Assembly: GCA_030603265.1 (NCBI GenBank)
Contig: JAUVYD010000115.1
Span: 1 to 5,480, forward strand
DNA: 5,480 bases
DNA from: Dehalococcoidia bacterium
Lineage (GTDB): Bacteria > Chloroflexota > Dehalococcoidia > GIF9 > AB-539-J10
Direction of reading: 5' to 3'
Shown here: piece by piece, positions 1 through 5,480 of the stretch
Layout of the letters: every line of letters starts with the position of its first letter
How positions within the stretch are numbered: position 1 is the first letter of the stretch
Program-made: the position numbers and the translations under genes
Notes under the pieces: model-generated
Told to the model about the DNA's origin: nothing
The model's database searches: none
Seen by the model: only the letters and a program-made list of their open reading frames with translations

Positions 1-1682
1 ATTGCCTGGGCCTCGTTCTCCTGCTCGTAGGTGCTGTAGAAATACGGCGTCTCGGCAGCGAACTCCGCGGCGCAGGTGTCGACCATCTTGTACACGGGCC
101 GGATGGCCAGACGGTCTCTCAGGTCCCTCACCTGCTCCGGCAGCCGGTCTGCCAGAACCCCGATGTGTTCATCCGAGAATCCCATCCGTTTCGCGGAGAG
201 AAGCAAGTCACGGCTGAGCTCTGCCGAAAGAAGCTCCTTCTCCTTGACGACGATGTTGCGCAGTTTCTCCAGGAACCACGGGTCGATGCCCGTCAGCCGG
301 CACGCTTCCTCAACTGACATGTCCCGACGAAGTGCGCCCATCAACGCCCACAGCCTGAGGTCGTTGGGGTATAGCGGGTAACCGTCATATCCCTGCTCTT
401 TGCTCCACTTCGGGTCTTCCCATAGCATGGTCTTCTTGCCCACTTCCAGAGACCGCACTGCCTTCTGAAGTGCCCCCTCGAACGTCCGGTCAATGGCCAT
501 AACCTCGCCCGTTGCCTTCATCTGGGTCCCGATGCCCCGGTCGCCCATGGCGAACTTGTCGAACGGCCATCGTGGTATCTTCGCAACGATGTAGTCAATG
601 GTCGGTTCGAACGACGCGAGCGTCTTCCCAGTGACCTTGTTCGGAATCTCGTCCAGGTGTTTCCCGGTCGCAATCTTTGACGCCACACGTGCTATCGGAT
701 ACCCGGTGGCCTTGCTCGCAAGCGCGGAGCTTCTGCTCACGCGGGGATTCACCTCAATCACGTAGTACTGGCTGTTCTCCACCCCCAACTGGTCCGGAGC
801 CCAGTGCCGGGCCACCATTGGATGCGGGGTCAGAGCAAACTGGATGTTGCATCCACCCTCAATCCCGAGGGCCCGTATGATACGGAGGCTGGCTGACCTG
901 AGCATCTGATACTCGCGGTCCACCAGGGTCTGACTCGGCGCAACCACGATGCTGTCGCCGGTGTGTATCCCCATGGGGTCCATGTTTTCCATACAGCAGA
1001 TGGTGATGCAGTTGTCCGCAGCATCACGCATCACCTCGAACTCGATTTCCTTCCACCCCGCGAGGCACTTCTCGACAAGAACCTCGCCGCTCATACTGCA
1101 ATCAAGCCCGTTGGCAGTGACCTCCTGCAGCTCTTCCATGGTGTAGGCCATGCCTCCGCCGGTCCCACCTAACGTGTACGAGGGACGAACGATGAGAGGG
1201 AGGCCGATTGCGCGGGCAAGCTCCAAGGCCCCTTCGACCGAATGGACGGTTGCGCTCTCCGGCACCGGCTCGCCTATCTTGAGCAGGAGGTTCTTGAACA
1301 GCGACCGCTCCTCAGCGTTCTTGATGGTCTCCACGGACGTGCCGAGCATCCTGACGCCGTACCTGTCCAGTATGCCGGCGTCAGCAATCTCGACAGCAAG
1401 ATTGAGTCCCGTTTGCCCGCCAAACGTAGGAAGCAAGCCATCGGGGCGCTCTTTCTCTATGATTCTCTCCAGGCATTCAACTGTGAGCGGTTCGATGTAG
1501 ACGACATCCGCTATTCCCTGGTCAGTCATGATAGTGGCAGGGTTCGAATTGACAAGGACCGTTGTCACGCCCTCCTCACGAAGCGCACGGCACGCTTGAG
1601 TCCCGGAGTAGTCGAACTCAGCAGCCTGACCAATAACAATCGGTCCCGAGCCAATTACGAGGACTTTGGATGGTCGGTTCAT
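1..1682 (-). CDS. carB: Carbamoyl-phosphate synthase large subunit, N-terminal half (partial)
   Basis: Makes carbamoyl phosphate from bicarbonate, two ATP and ammonia supplied by the CarA glutaminase; cytoplasmic, shared by the pyrimidine and arginine pathways. About 560 codons are open, with no frameshift, and run off the left edge (E. coli CarB is about 1,070 residues). Residues 6-20 carry VLVIGSGPIVIGQAAEFDYSG. The first ATP-grasp (carboxyphosphate) domain shows R126 and R166 (RPSYTLGGTGGG), GWKEIEFEV near 210, MGIHTGDSI near 240, and E310/N312 in EVNPRVSRSSALASKATG, matching E. coli R129, R169, E299 and N301. The end (PVYKMVDTCAAEF, YSTYEQENEAQA) is the close of the oligomerisation domain; the carbamate domain and allosteric C-terminus lie outside. 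The ATG at 1682 has AGGAG (1695-1691) eight bases upstream and fits the family N-terminus. Residues about 287-305 are longer than in E. coli. carA is not next to it. Identification is secure. Confidence 0.98.
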   Translation of the reverse strand, partial: MNRPSKVLVIGSGPIVIGQAAEFDYSGTQACRALREEGVTTVLVNSNPATIMTDQGIADVVYIEPLTVECLERIIEKERPDGLLPTFGGQTGLNLAVEIADAGILDRYGVRMLGTSVETIKNAEERSLFKNLLLKIGEPVPESATVHSVEGALELARAIGLPLIVRPSYTLGGTGGGMAYTMEELQEVTANGLDCSMSGEVLVEKCLAGWKEIEFEVMRDAADNCITICCMENMDPMGIHTGDSIVVAPSQTLVDREYQMLRSASLRIIRALGIEGGCNIQFALTPHPMVARHWAPDQLGVENSQYYVIEVNPRVSRSSALASKATGYPIARVASKIATGKHLDEIPNKVTGKTLASFEPTIDYIVAKIPRWPFDKFAMGDRGIGTQMKATGEVMAIDRTFEGALQKAVRSLEVGKKTMLWEDPKWSKEQGYDGYPLYPNDLRLWALMGALRRDMSVEEACRLTGIDPWFLEKLRNIVVKEKELLSAELSRDLLLSAKRMGFSDEHIGVLADRLPEQVRDLRDRLAIRPVYKMVDTCAAEFAAETPYFYSTYEQENEAQA

Positions 1683-1704
1683 CGCTCACTCTCCTAGCTA
1701 TCTT

Positions 1705-1717
1705 CGGGCCCTGCCCG
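1705..1717 (-). other. GC-rich hairpin in the pyrC-carB spacer
   Basis: On the minus strand CGGGC-AGG-GCCCG forms a perfect five-pair stem with a three-base loop. It overlaps a ten-base palindrome, GCCCGCGGGC (1713-1722), that offers an alternative fold. It lies within the 62-base gap between the pyrC stop and carB, ten bases before the carB Shine-Dalgarno. No U-tract follows, so it is not a classic terminator. It could be an mRNA processing or stability element, or chance in GC-rich DNA. Confidence 0.3.
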
Positions 1718-1744
1718 CGGGCGCACTACATCCACGACACGGCC

Positions 1745-3094
1745 TCACGATACTTTTATCTGCCCGCCGCTGCACTTCTGCAGCAACGCGTCTTCCACAT
1801 ACACACACCTTCCCCCAACGAACAAGGTCAACGTCTTCCCCCGTAAACTTCGTCCCTCAAGAGGAGTGTTCCTGCCTTTCGACAAGAACCGGGCACTCTC
1901 GACAGTCCAATCCAATTCCGGGTCGAACAGGACCAAGTCCACCGCTGCCTTCTCAAACAGCCCCACATCGGGACAACGCGCGCCCAGAATACCGGCCGGG
2001 CCTACCGTGAGACAGTGAACCAGTCTCCCAAGGCTGATGGCTCCTCGGTGGAACATCGTGAGGGCAGACCCGAGCGCGGTCTCGAAGCCACTGATGCCGA
2101 AGGCAGCATCCCTTGGGGAGCCGCTCTTGTCCTGTCTGGTATGCGGAGCGTGGTCCGTGACCACCGCATCGATAACACCCTCTGCCAGCCCCATGGTGAC
2201 TGCCTCTGCGTCAGCTGCGGTGCGCAGGGGAGGGTTGACCTTTGCGTCGTTGTTGAACAGCAACAAGCCCGATGGCCCTTCGGTCACCGCGTCCTCTTCC
2301 GTCAACGTCATGTGGTGCGGGGTAGCCTCAGCGGTGACAAGCAGTCCCTCGTACTTCGCTCTGCGTATCATCTCCACAGCGCGGGCCGTTGTCACGTGCG
2401 CTATGTGAATATGAGCCCCGGTCATTCGCGAGAGGGCGATGTCACGGCACACGGCCAGCTCCTCAGCCTCGGGTGGTATGCCGGCGAGGCCAAGCTGCAG
2501 GGCGACCACTCCCTCGGTGAGCACGCCCCCCGAGACAAGACGCCCATCCTGTGCATGGTCAATCACAGGCAAGCCGAGTTCCCCGGCACGAAGCAGGGCG
2601 TCACGCATCAGGCATGCGTCGAACACATAGTCCCCATCGTCACTGAAGCCCACGGCGCCTGCATCGGCGAGGGCTTCAAGGTCGGCCAACTCCTGTCCGA
2701 GTCTTCCAACCGTCACAGTAGCAATCGGCAGCACGTTGACCACAGCGTCCCGTGAAACAATCTCCGCGAGAGACCGGATACGCTCAGGCGTGTCCAGCGG
2801 AGGGCGCGTATTCGGCATGCAGCACACGGTACCGAACCCGCCCGCCGCCGCGGCAGCAGTGCCGCTCAGGATGGTCTCCTTCTCCTCAAAGCCCGGTTCC
2901 CGAAGGTGACAGTGGATGTCGACAAAGGCCGGCGCGGCGACAAGCCCACGGCAGTCGATGTGCACGTAGCTCTGACTCTCATTGTGAGCCACGGTAGACA
3001 GCACACCGTCCTCGATGAAGAGATTGCACACCTTGTCGGTTCCCGAGGGTGGATCAATCACCCGGACCTCATGCAAGGCGATAGAGTCCGACAT
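1745..3094 (-). CDS. pyrC: Dihydroorotase, class I (amidohydrolase family)
   Basis: Zinc enzyme that cyclises N-carbamoyl-aspartate to dihydroorotate, the third step of UMP synthesis; cytoplasmic. At 449 residues it is near the usual 420-430 of class I enzymes. Visible motifs: the metal pair H61/H63 with substrate arginine R65 in DIHCHLREPG, PNT at 94-96, D153 in FSDDGD, H180 in VIDHAQ, H233 in IAHVTT, TPHHMTLTEE at 258-267, NNDAKVNPPLR at 281-291, and catalytic D314 with H318 in TDHAPH. The His/Asp set is nearly numbered as I remember for the Aquifex enzyme (H61, H63, D153, H180, H232, D305), and an aspartate, not a carboxylated lysine, sits at the bridging position. All key residues are present, so it should be active rather than a PyrB-scaffolding pseudo-dihydroorotase. 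The ATG directly follows the pyrB stop (TAGATG), with AGGTGAG at 3108-3102 serving as ribosome site inside pyrB, which implies translational coupling. Confidence 0.97.
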   Translation of the reverse strand: MSDSIALHEVRVIDPPSGTDKVCNLFIEDGVLSTVAHNESQSYVHIDCRGLVAAPAFVDIHCHLREPGFEEKETILSGTAAAAAGGFGTVCCMPNTRPPLDTPERIRSLAEIVSRDAVVNVLPIATVTVGRLGQELADLEALADAGAVGFSDDGDYVFDACLMRDALLRAGELGLPVIDHAQDGRLVSGGVLTEGVVALQLGLAGIPPEAEELAVCRDIALSRMTGAHIHIAHVTTARAVEMIRRAKYEGLLVTAEATPHHMTLTEEDAVTEGPSGLLLFNNDAKVNPPLRTAADAEAVTMGLAEGVIDAVVTDHAPHTRQDKSGSPRDAAFGISGFETALGSALTMFHRGAISLGRLVHCLTVGPAGILGARCPDVGLFEKAAVDLVLFDPELDWTVESARFLSKGRNTPLEGRSLRGKTLTLFVGGRCVYVEDALLQKCSGGQIKVS

Positions 3095-4531
3095 CTATTC
3101 GCTCACCTGTGCCTGCGCGCTCGGTTTGAACCCTCGTGCTTCGGCGCCCCCGGCACGCGCGAACACGAGAAGGTTCTCGGGTCGAATGAAACTCGACCAA
3201 CGGCTGGTCGGTGAATGGTACTTCCTGCGGCTGGCCGGCTCGTCGTACGCTTCCGCAGTCGCAATCGCCGCGGCGCACACCTCATGGTCGCAATACACGC
3301 ATCTCAGCCGGGGAGGCGACCCCTGGATGAGCCTGAAACGCGGTCTAAGGTAGCGAGCCTCCGAAGGTTGGTTCACAACGCAGCGCTCGTTTGGACAGCG
3401 AACGCCCGTATCGTGCTTGTAGTCGATGTGTTCCACGGGGCGCCAGTCATCAGGAAGCGCCTTCGTCAAGGAGAACTCAGACGACATGCACCCCAGAAGC
3501 AGAGCCATCAGCGCCATGCGGACTGGAACGCCCTGATGAGCCTGTTTGAAGTACAGGCTTCGCGGATCGGAGTCCATTTCAAGGGCCAACTCATCGACCC
3601 TCGGCAACGGGTGCAGCACGACGCTGTGCTCGAAACCCCTCTTGCGCAGCAGTTGCCGGTCCACGACGGGGTAGTCTGTGGCCTGCCCCTCCCCCACATC
3701 CACCCGCATTCGCTCCTTCTGGAGGCGAGTCACATACAGAGCATCAACGCCCCGATCCAGCTCCAACTGCGCGGACATATGGGGCAGCATTGCAAGTTGA
3801 TGGGGGCTGCGAGGAGTGACATATATGGCGTCAACAGGCAACACTCCTTCACCATCCGACCGGACAAGTTGCTCTCCCCTGACCAGTTCACCACCATAGT
3901 CAGTCGCCAGTTTGCTCAGTACATGCTCGGGCGCCGCAAGCCCCGCGCCGGGCCGAAACACAATCGTCGCGCCGAATCGTGCGAGTGCCCACGTGAGCGA
4001 GTGTACAGTCCTACCGTATTTCAGGTCTCCCCACAGGGCGATGCGTATCCCTTCCAGTCGCCCCCGGTCCTTCTTCAACGTATACAGGTCACACAGAGTC
4101 TGTGTCGGATGCTCGTGGCCACCATCACCTGCATTGATCACCGGCACACCCGCGTAGTCCGCAACGACCCGCGCTGCGCCCTCCCAGGGATGCCTCATCA
4201 CTATCAGGTCGGCGTATCCGCCAACAACCCGTGCCATGTCCGCCAGCGTTTCGCCCTTTGCCAGTGAGGTTGCCCCCACGTCCACGGCGCTCACCAGTTG
4301 TCCTCCCAGTCTCAGCATCGCCGTCTCAAACGACAACCTGGTCCTTGTGCTGGGCTCGAAGAAGAGACTGGCCATTATCTTGCCGCGGCAGGCTGACGCG
4401 TATCGCTCGCGGTGTTCCGCCATCTCCTCCGCACCAGCGAGCACATATGCCAGCTCCGCATTCGAGAAGTCGTCAACGCCGGCCAGGCTTCGACCCACCA
4501 GCCCGCTACCAATCATCTCACCCCGATTCAC
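3095..4531 (-). CDS. pyrB: Aspartate carbamoyltransferase fused to a PyrI-like zinc domain
   Basis: Transfers the carbamoyl group of carbamoyl phosphate to aspartate, the committed step of pyrimidine synthesis. Residues about 1-348 are a full catalytic chain (E. coli 311): carbamoyl-phosphate loop FFEPSTRTR (57-65), S89/K92 in SLAKGET, R113 in MRHPWEGAA, H141/Q144 in HEHPTQT, R174 in KYGRTVHS, aspartate-binding R269/Q271 in TRLQKER, and HPLPRVDE (307-314). Between R174 and R269 it is about 30 residues longer than E. coli, with VDAIYVT (233) and VDALYVT (262) echoing each other. A 130-residue C-terminal extension holds C379-PNER-C384 and C411-VY-C414, the zinc ligand pattern of PyrI (CPNSNC...CKYC in E. 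coli), but not the PyrI nucleotide-binding domain. About 60 unrecognised residues follow. The start is GTG, overlapping the pyrR stop as GTGA and preceded by GGAGGT; an ATG at codon 6 is the alternative. The catalytic assignment is secure; the zinc domain rests on motif and spacing. Confidence 0.96.
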   Translation of the reverse strand: MNRGEMIGSGLVGRSLAGVDDFSNAELAYVLAGAEEMAEHRERYASACRGKIMASLFFEPSTRTRLSFETAMLRLGGQLVSAVDVGATSLAKGETLADMARVVGGYADLIVMRHPWEGAARVVADYAGVPVINAGDGGHEHPTQTLCDLYTLKKDRGRLEGIRIALWGDLKYGRTVHSLTWALARFGATIVFRPGAGLAAPEHVLSKLATDYGGELVRGEQLVRSDGEGVLPVDAIYVTPRSPHQLAMLPHMSAQLELDRGVDALYVTRLQKERMRVDVGEGQATDYPVVDRQLLRKRGFEHSVVLHPLPRVDELALEMDSDPRSLYFKQAHQGVPVRMALMALLLGCMSSEFSLTKALPDDWRPVEHIDYKHDTGVRCPNERCVVNQPSEARYLRPRFRLIQGSPPRLRCVYCDHEVCAAAIATAEAYDEPASRRKYHSPTSRWSSFIRPENLLVFARAGGAEARGFKPSAQAQVSE

Positions 4532-5226
4532 TCGCCACCTCCATTCACCGCATCCCGTTCCACGATGGTCACAGCATCAATGCCGTCGGTTTCCCGCAGG
4601 CGAACCTGCACAATCTCACTCCGGGCGCTCGGGATGTTCTTGCCCACGTAGTCGGGACGAATCGGCAGCTCCCGATGCCCGCGGTCGACAAGAACAGCCA
4701 GCTGAATACTCCGCGGCCTGCCGAGGTGCACCAGTGCATCCATGGCAGCGCGAATCGTCCGGCCCGTATAGAGCACATCGTCCACCAGTACTACATCCAT
4801 CTCAGCAATGGCCAGGGCCAGGTCATTCCCACCTGCGCGGGCAGCAAGGGCTCTGTCTCCCGCAGCAATAGGATTCGTCACATCCGAATCTGACGCCCCT
4901 CCACCACTACGTACGTTCACGGTTGCCGCTACTCTGCCATGCCGGTGGGCCCCATCATGAGGCAGATCATCGCGATACGCGGCTACGTCAAGCGCTCCAA
5001 CAGCAACGGTCTGGCTCTCATACGTGCCTATCGCCTTCTGAAGCCGCTCCGCCAGTGGCACTCCACGGGTCCGCACCCCAACAAGAACCAGACTGCCGGC
5101 ACCGTGATTGCGTTCCAGGATCTCGTGAGCCACTCGCGCAAGGGCGCGCGCGATGTCAGGAGCATCAAGGAGTAATTTGTCAGTCAGGGCAACACCCCCT
5201 GCCGGAGGATAGGCAAGAGGAGACAT
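4528..5226 (-). CDS. pyrR: PyrR: pyr operon RNA-binding regulator / uracil phosphoribosyltransferase
   Basis: PyrR binds pyr leader RNA when UMP is abundant and lowers expression of the operon; many members also convert uracil and PRPP to UMP. Visible: ALARVAHEILERN (28-40), GVRTRGVPLAERL (50-62), YRDD (84-87), the PRPP loop VVLVDDVLYTGRT (145-157), and the strongly conserved run AMDALVHLGRP then IQLAVLVDRGHRELPIR (174-190) and YVGKNIP (193-199). The length of 232 residues exceeds the usual ~180. The stretch from YRDD to the PRPP loop is about 30 residues longer than in Bacillus and is rich in Gly, Ala and Ser, so it is probably a surface loop. The start is uncertain: the ATG at 5226 has no Shine-Dalgarno, whereas the family usually starts only a few residues before the LLLD seen at 18-21. 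A CTG at codon 14 (5187) with AGGGGG upstream is an alternative. It is first in the operon and follows its own RNA target. Confidence 0.97.
   Translation of the reverse strand: MSPLAYPPAGGVALTDKLLLDAPDIARALARVAHEILERNHGAGSLVLVGVRTRGVPLAERLQKAIGTYESQTVAVGALDVAAYRDDLPHDGAHRHGRVAATVNVRSGGGASDSDVTNPIAAGDRALAARAGGNDLALAIAEMDVVLVDDVLYTGRTIRAAMDALVHLGRPRSIQLAVLVDRGHRELPIRPDYVGKNIPSARSEIVQVRLRETDGIDAVTIVERDAVNGGGE
4537..4542 (-). promoter_or_regulatory. Shine-Dalgarno of pyrB
   Basis: GGAGGT lies five bases before the GTG at 4531 and inside the last codons of pyrR. It favours the GTG over the ATG five codons downstream (4516), and with the four-base overlap it points to translational coupling of pyrR and pyrB. 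Confidence 0.75.
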
Positions 5227-5261
5227 CTACGGGTAGGGTTGAGACGATACAGGACTCTCAT
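5184..5261 (-). CDS. Possible 25-codon pyr leader peptide
   Basis: ATG at 5261 follows AAGG (5270-5267) at five bases, the only Shine-Dalgarno-like sequence in the leader. The frame is open for 25 codons, beginning MRVLYRLNPTRR and ending with a TGA at 5186-5184. It overlaps the pyrR 5' end in another frame, and its stop overlaps a CTG of the pyrR frame as CTGA. The AAGG is the right arm of the lower stem of the PyrR hairpin, so PyrR binding would be expected to block it. No protein family is recognised. It may be a regulatory leader whose translation feeds ribosomes to pyrR, or a chance ORF. Confidence 0.3.
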   Translation of the reverse strand: MRVLYRLNPTRRCLLLPILRQGVLP

Positions 5262-5266
5262 AATCC

Positions 5267-5297
5267 CCTTGCCAACCTCACAGGGTTGAATTAAAGG
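5267..5297 (-). promoter_or_regulatory. PyrR-binding RNA hairpin in the pyr leader
   Basis: The segment 5287-5274 reads AACCCTGTGAGGTT, matching the PyrR binding-loop consensus ARUCCNGNGAGGYU at every position but the third. There U becomes C, which turns the usual U-G wobble into a C-G pair, so the stem is kept. The fold is: upper stem CAACC (5288-5284) with GGTTG (5277-5273), hexaloop CUGUGA, an asymmetric internal loop (five bases against two), and lower stem CCTT (5297-5294) with AAGG (5270-5267). This is the architecture known for Bacillus pyr binding loops. The predicted transcript starts within a base or two of the hairpin. Because the lower stem covers AAGG, UMP-PyrR binding should hide a ribosome site, which suggests translational repression. 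Confidence 0.88.
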
Positions 5298-5304
5298 TCA
5301 TTAG

Positions 5305-5334
5305 ATTCTAGCACTTCGTCTCACCACCAGCCAA
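5305..5334 (-). promoter_or_regulatory. Promoter of the pyr operon
   Basis: On the minus strand TTGGCT (5334-5329, four of six matches to the -35 consensus) and TAGAAT (5310-5305, five of six to the -10) are separated by 18 bases. TG one base before the -10 makes it an extended -10. The start point would fall near 5299-5297, at the base of the PyrR hairpin, giving a leader of about 72 bases before the pyrR ATG. An A/T-rich stretch (about 5359-5338) sits where an UP element would act. The position relative to the hairpin strengthens the call. Confidence 0.7.
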
Positions 5335-5357
5335 GTCCTCGAATTGCCTCATAATTA

Positions 5358-5406
5358 TTGTTACCGAAGGGGGTAGCATTGCGTCAGAAAAGATGTTACT
5401 GAAAGG
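5358..5406 (+). repeat. Imperfect short direct repeat before the transposase gene
   Basis: TGTTACCGAAGG (5359-5370) recurs as TGTTACTGAAAGG (5394-5406), one substitution and one inserted A apart. Such short repeats near an insertion-element end can be transposase-binding sites, so the left end of the element may lie close to 5358. The other end is outside the window, so terminal inverted repeats and target duplication cannot be tested. Chance similarity is possible. Confidence 0.35.
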
Positions 5407-5409
5407 AGC

Positions 5410-5480
5410 ATGAGTGGAGCGAGTGTGACAGAGTACGTGGAAGCAATACGGGAGCGATACAGGAAGGCTGGCAGGCCGGG
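5410..5480 (+). CDS. Probable DDE/integrase-type transposase, N-terminal start (partial)
   Basis: The first 23 codons are open to the right edge and read MSGASVTEYVEAIRERYRKA then GRPG. The EYVEAIRERYRKA opening resembles, from memory, the start of rve/DDE integrase-type transposases common in Chloroflexota and Actinobacteria, which go on into a helix-turn-helix with a motif like GYHRK; that part is not in the window. The start could be ATG 5410, with AAAGGAG ending only one base upstream, or the in-frame GTG 5425, with GGAG five bases upstream. It is divergent from the pyr operon and unrelated in function. It could also be another small DNA-binding protein; the fragment is too short for certainty. 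Confidence 0.5.
   Translation, partial: MSGASVTEYVEAIRERYRKAGRP

Noticed and set aside
1242..1697. 151-codon plus-strand open frame opposite carB start
   Set aside because: Shadow of the CarB N-terminus, whose sequence is strongly conserved over the same bases.
1705..1722. GC hairpin as a rho-independent terminator between pyrC and carB
   Set aside because: No U-run on either strand after the stem, and the gene order implies read-through into carB.
2015..2755. 246-codon plus-strand open frame opposite pyrC
   Set aside because: Fully antisense to the dihydroorotase with all catalytic residues; no family features or ribosome site of its own.
1745..3094. Inactive pseudo-dihydroorotase (PyrB scaffold)
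   Set aside because: The HxH pair, D153, H180, H233 and D314 are all present, so an active enzyme is the simpler reading.
3215..4267. 350-codon plus-strand open frame opposite pyrB
   Set aside because: It is antisense to a convincingly conserved PyrB, shows no recognisable motif, and reflects the GC-rich codon pattern of the real gene.
5227..5266. Intrinsic attenuator terminator in the pyr leader
   Set aside because: Only weak short pairings are present and there is no T-tract before the pyrR coding region, so transcription attenuation of the Bacillus kind is not supported.

Overview
The window holds most of a leftward (minus-strand) operon for the first steps of de novo pyrimidine (UMP) synthesis. 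Read in the direction of transcription, it runs: promoter (about 5334-5305), PyrR-binding RNA hairpin (5297-5267), pyrR (5226-4528), pyrB (4531-3095), pyrC (3094-1745) and carB (1682 to beyond the left edge). pyrR and pyrB overlap by four bases (GTGA), pyrB and pyrC abut (TAG then ATG), and a 62-base spacer with a small GC-rich hairpin precedes carB. At the far right, on the plus strand, the first codons of a probable transposase gene begin, so an insertion element seems to lie just upstream of the operon promoter.

The genes act together. CarB, with a glutaminase partner CarA not seen here, makes carbamoyl phosphate. PyrB joins it to aspartate, and PyrC closes carbamoyl-aspartate to dihydroorotate. 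PyrR is the UMP-sensing RNA-binding regulator. The leader RNA has a nearly perfect PyrR-binding loop with its family lower stem. That stem covers the only Shine-Dalgarno-like sequence upstream of pyrR, and no U-tract terminator is visible. The sequence therefore fits PyrR control of translation initiation better than the classic Bacillus transcription attenuation.

Unusual points: (1) PyrB carries a C-terminal extension with the four-cysteine zinc domain of the aspartate transcarbamoylase regulatory chain (PyrI) but without its nucleotide-binding allosteric domain. (2) PyrR, PyrB and CarB each have an extra internal segment compared with well-known homologues. (3) carA is missing from its usual place before carB. 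(4) A possible 25-codon leader ORF overlaps the pyrR start, which itself lacks a Shine-Dalgarno sequence.

Organism: a GC-rich bacterium with PyrR-controlled pyr genes. The operon style, the CarB sequence and the transposase N-terminus remind me of Chloroflexota (Dehalococcoidia-like), but this is recollection and only a moderate-to-weak inference. No rRNA, tRNA or CRISPR array was seen. Every stretch over 300 bases is coding.
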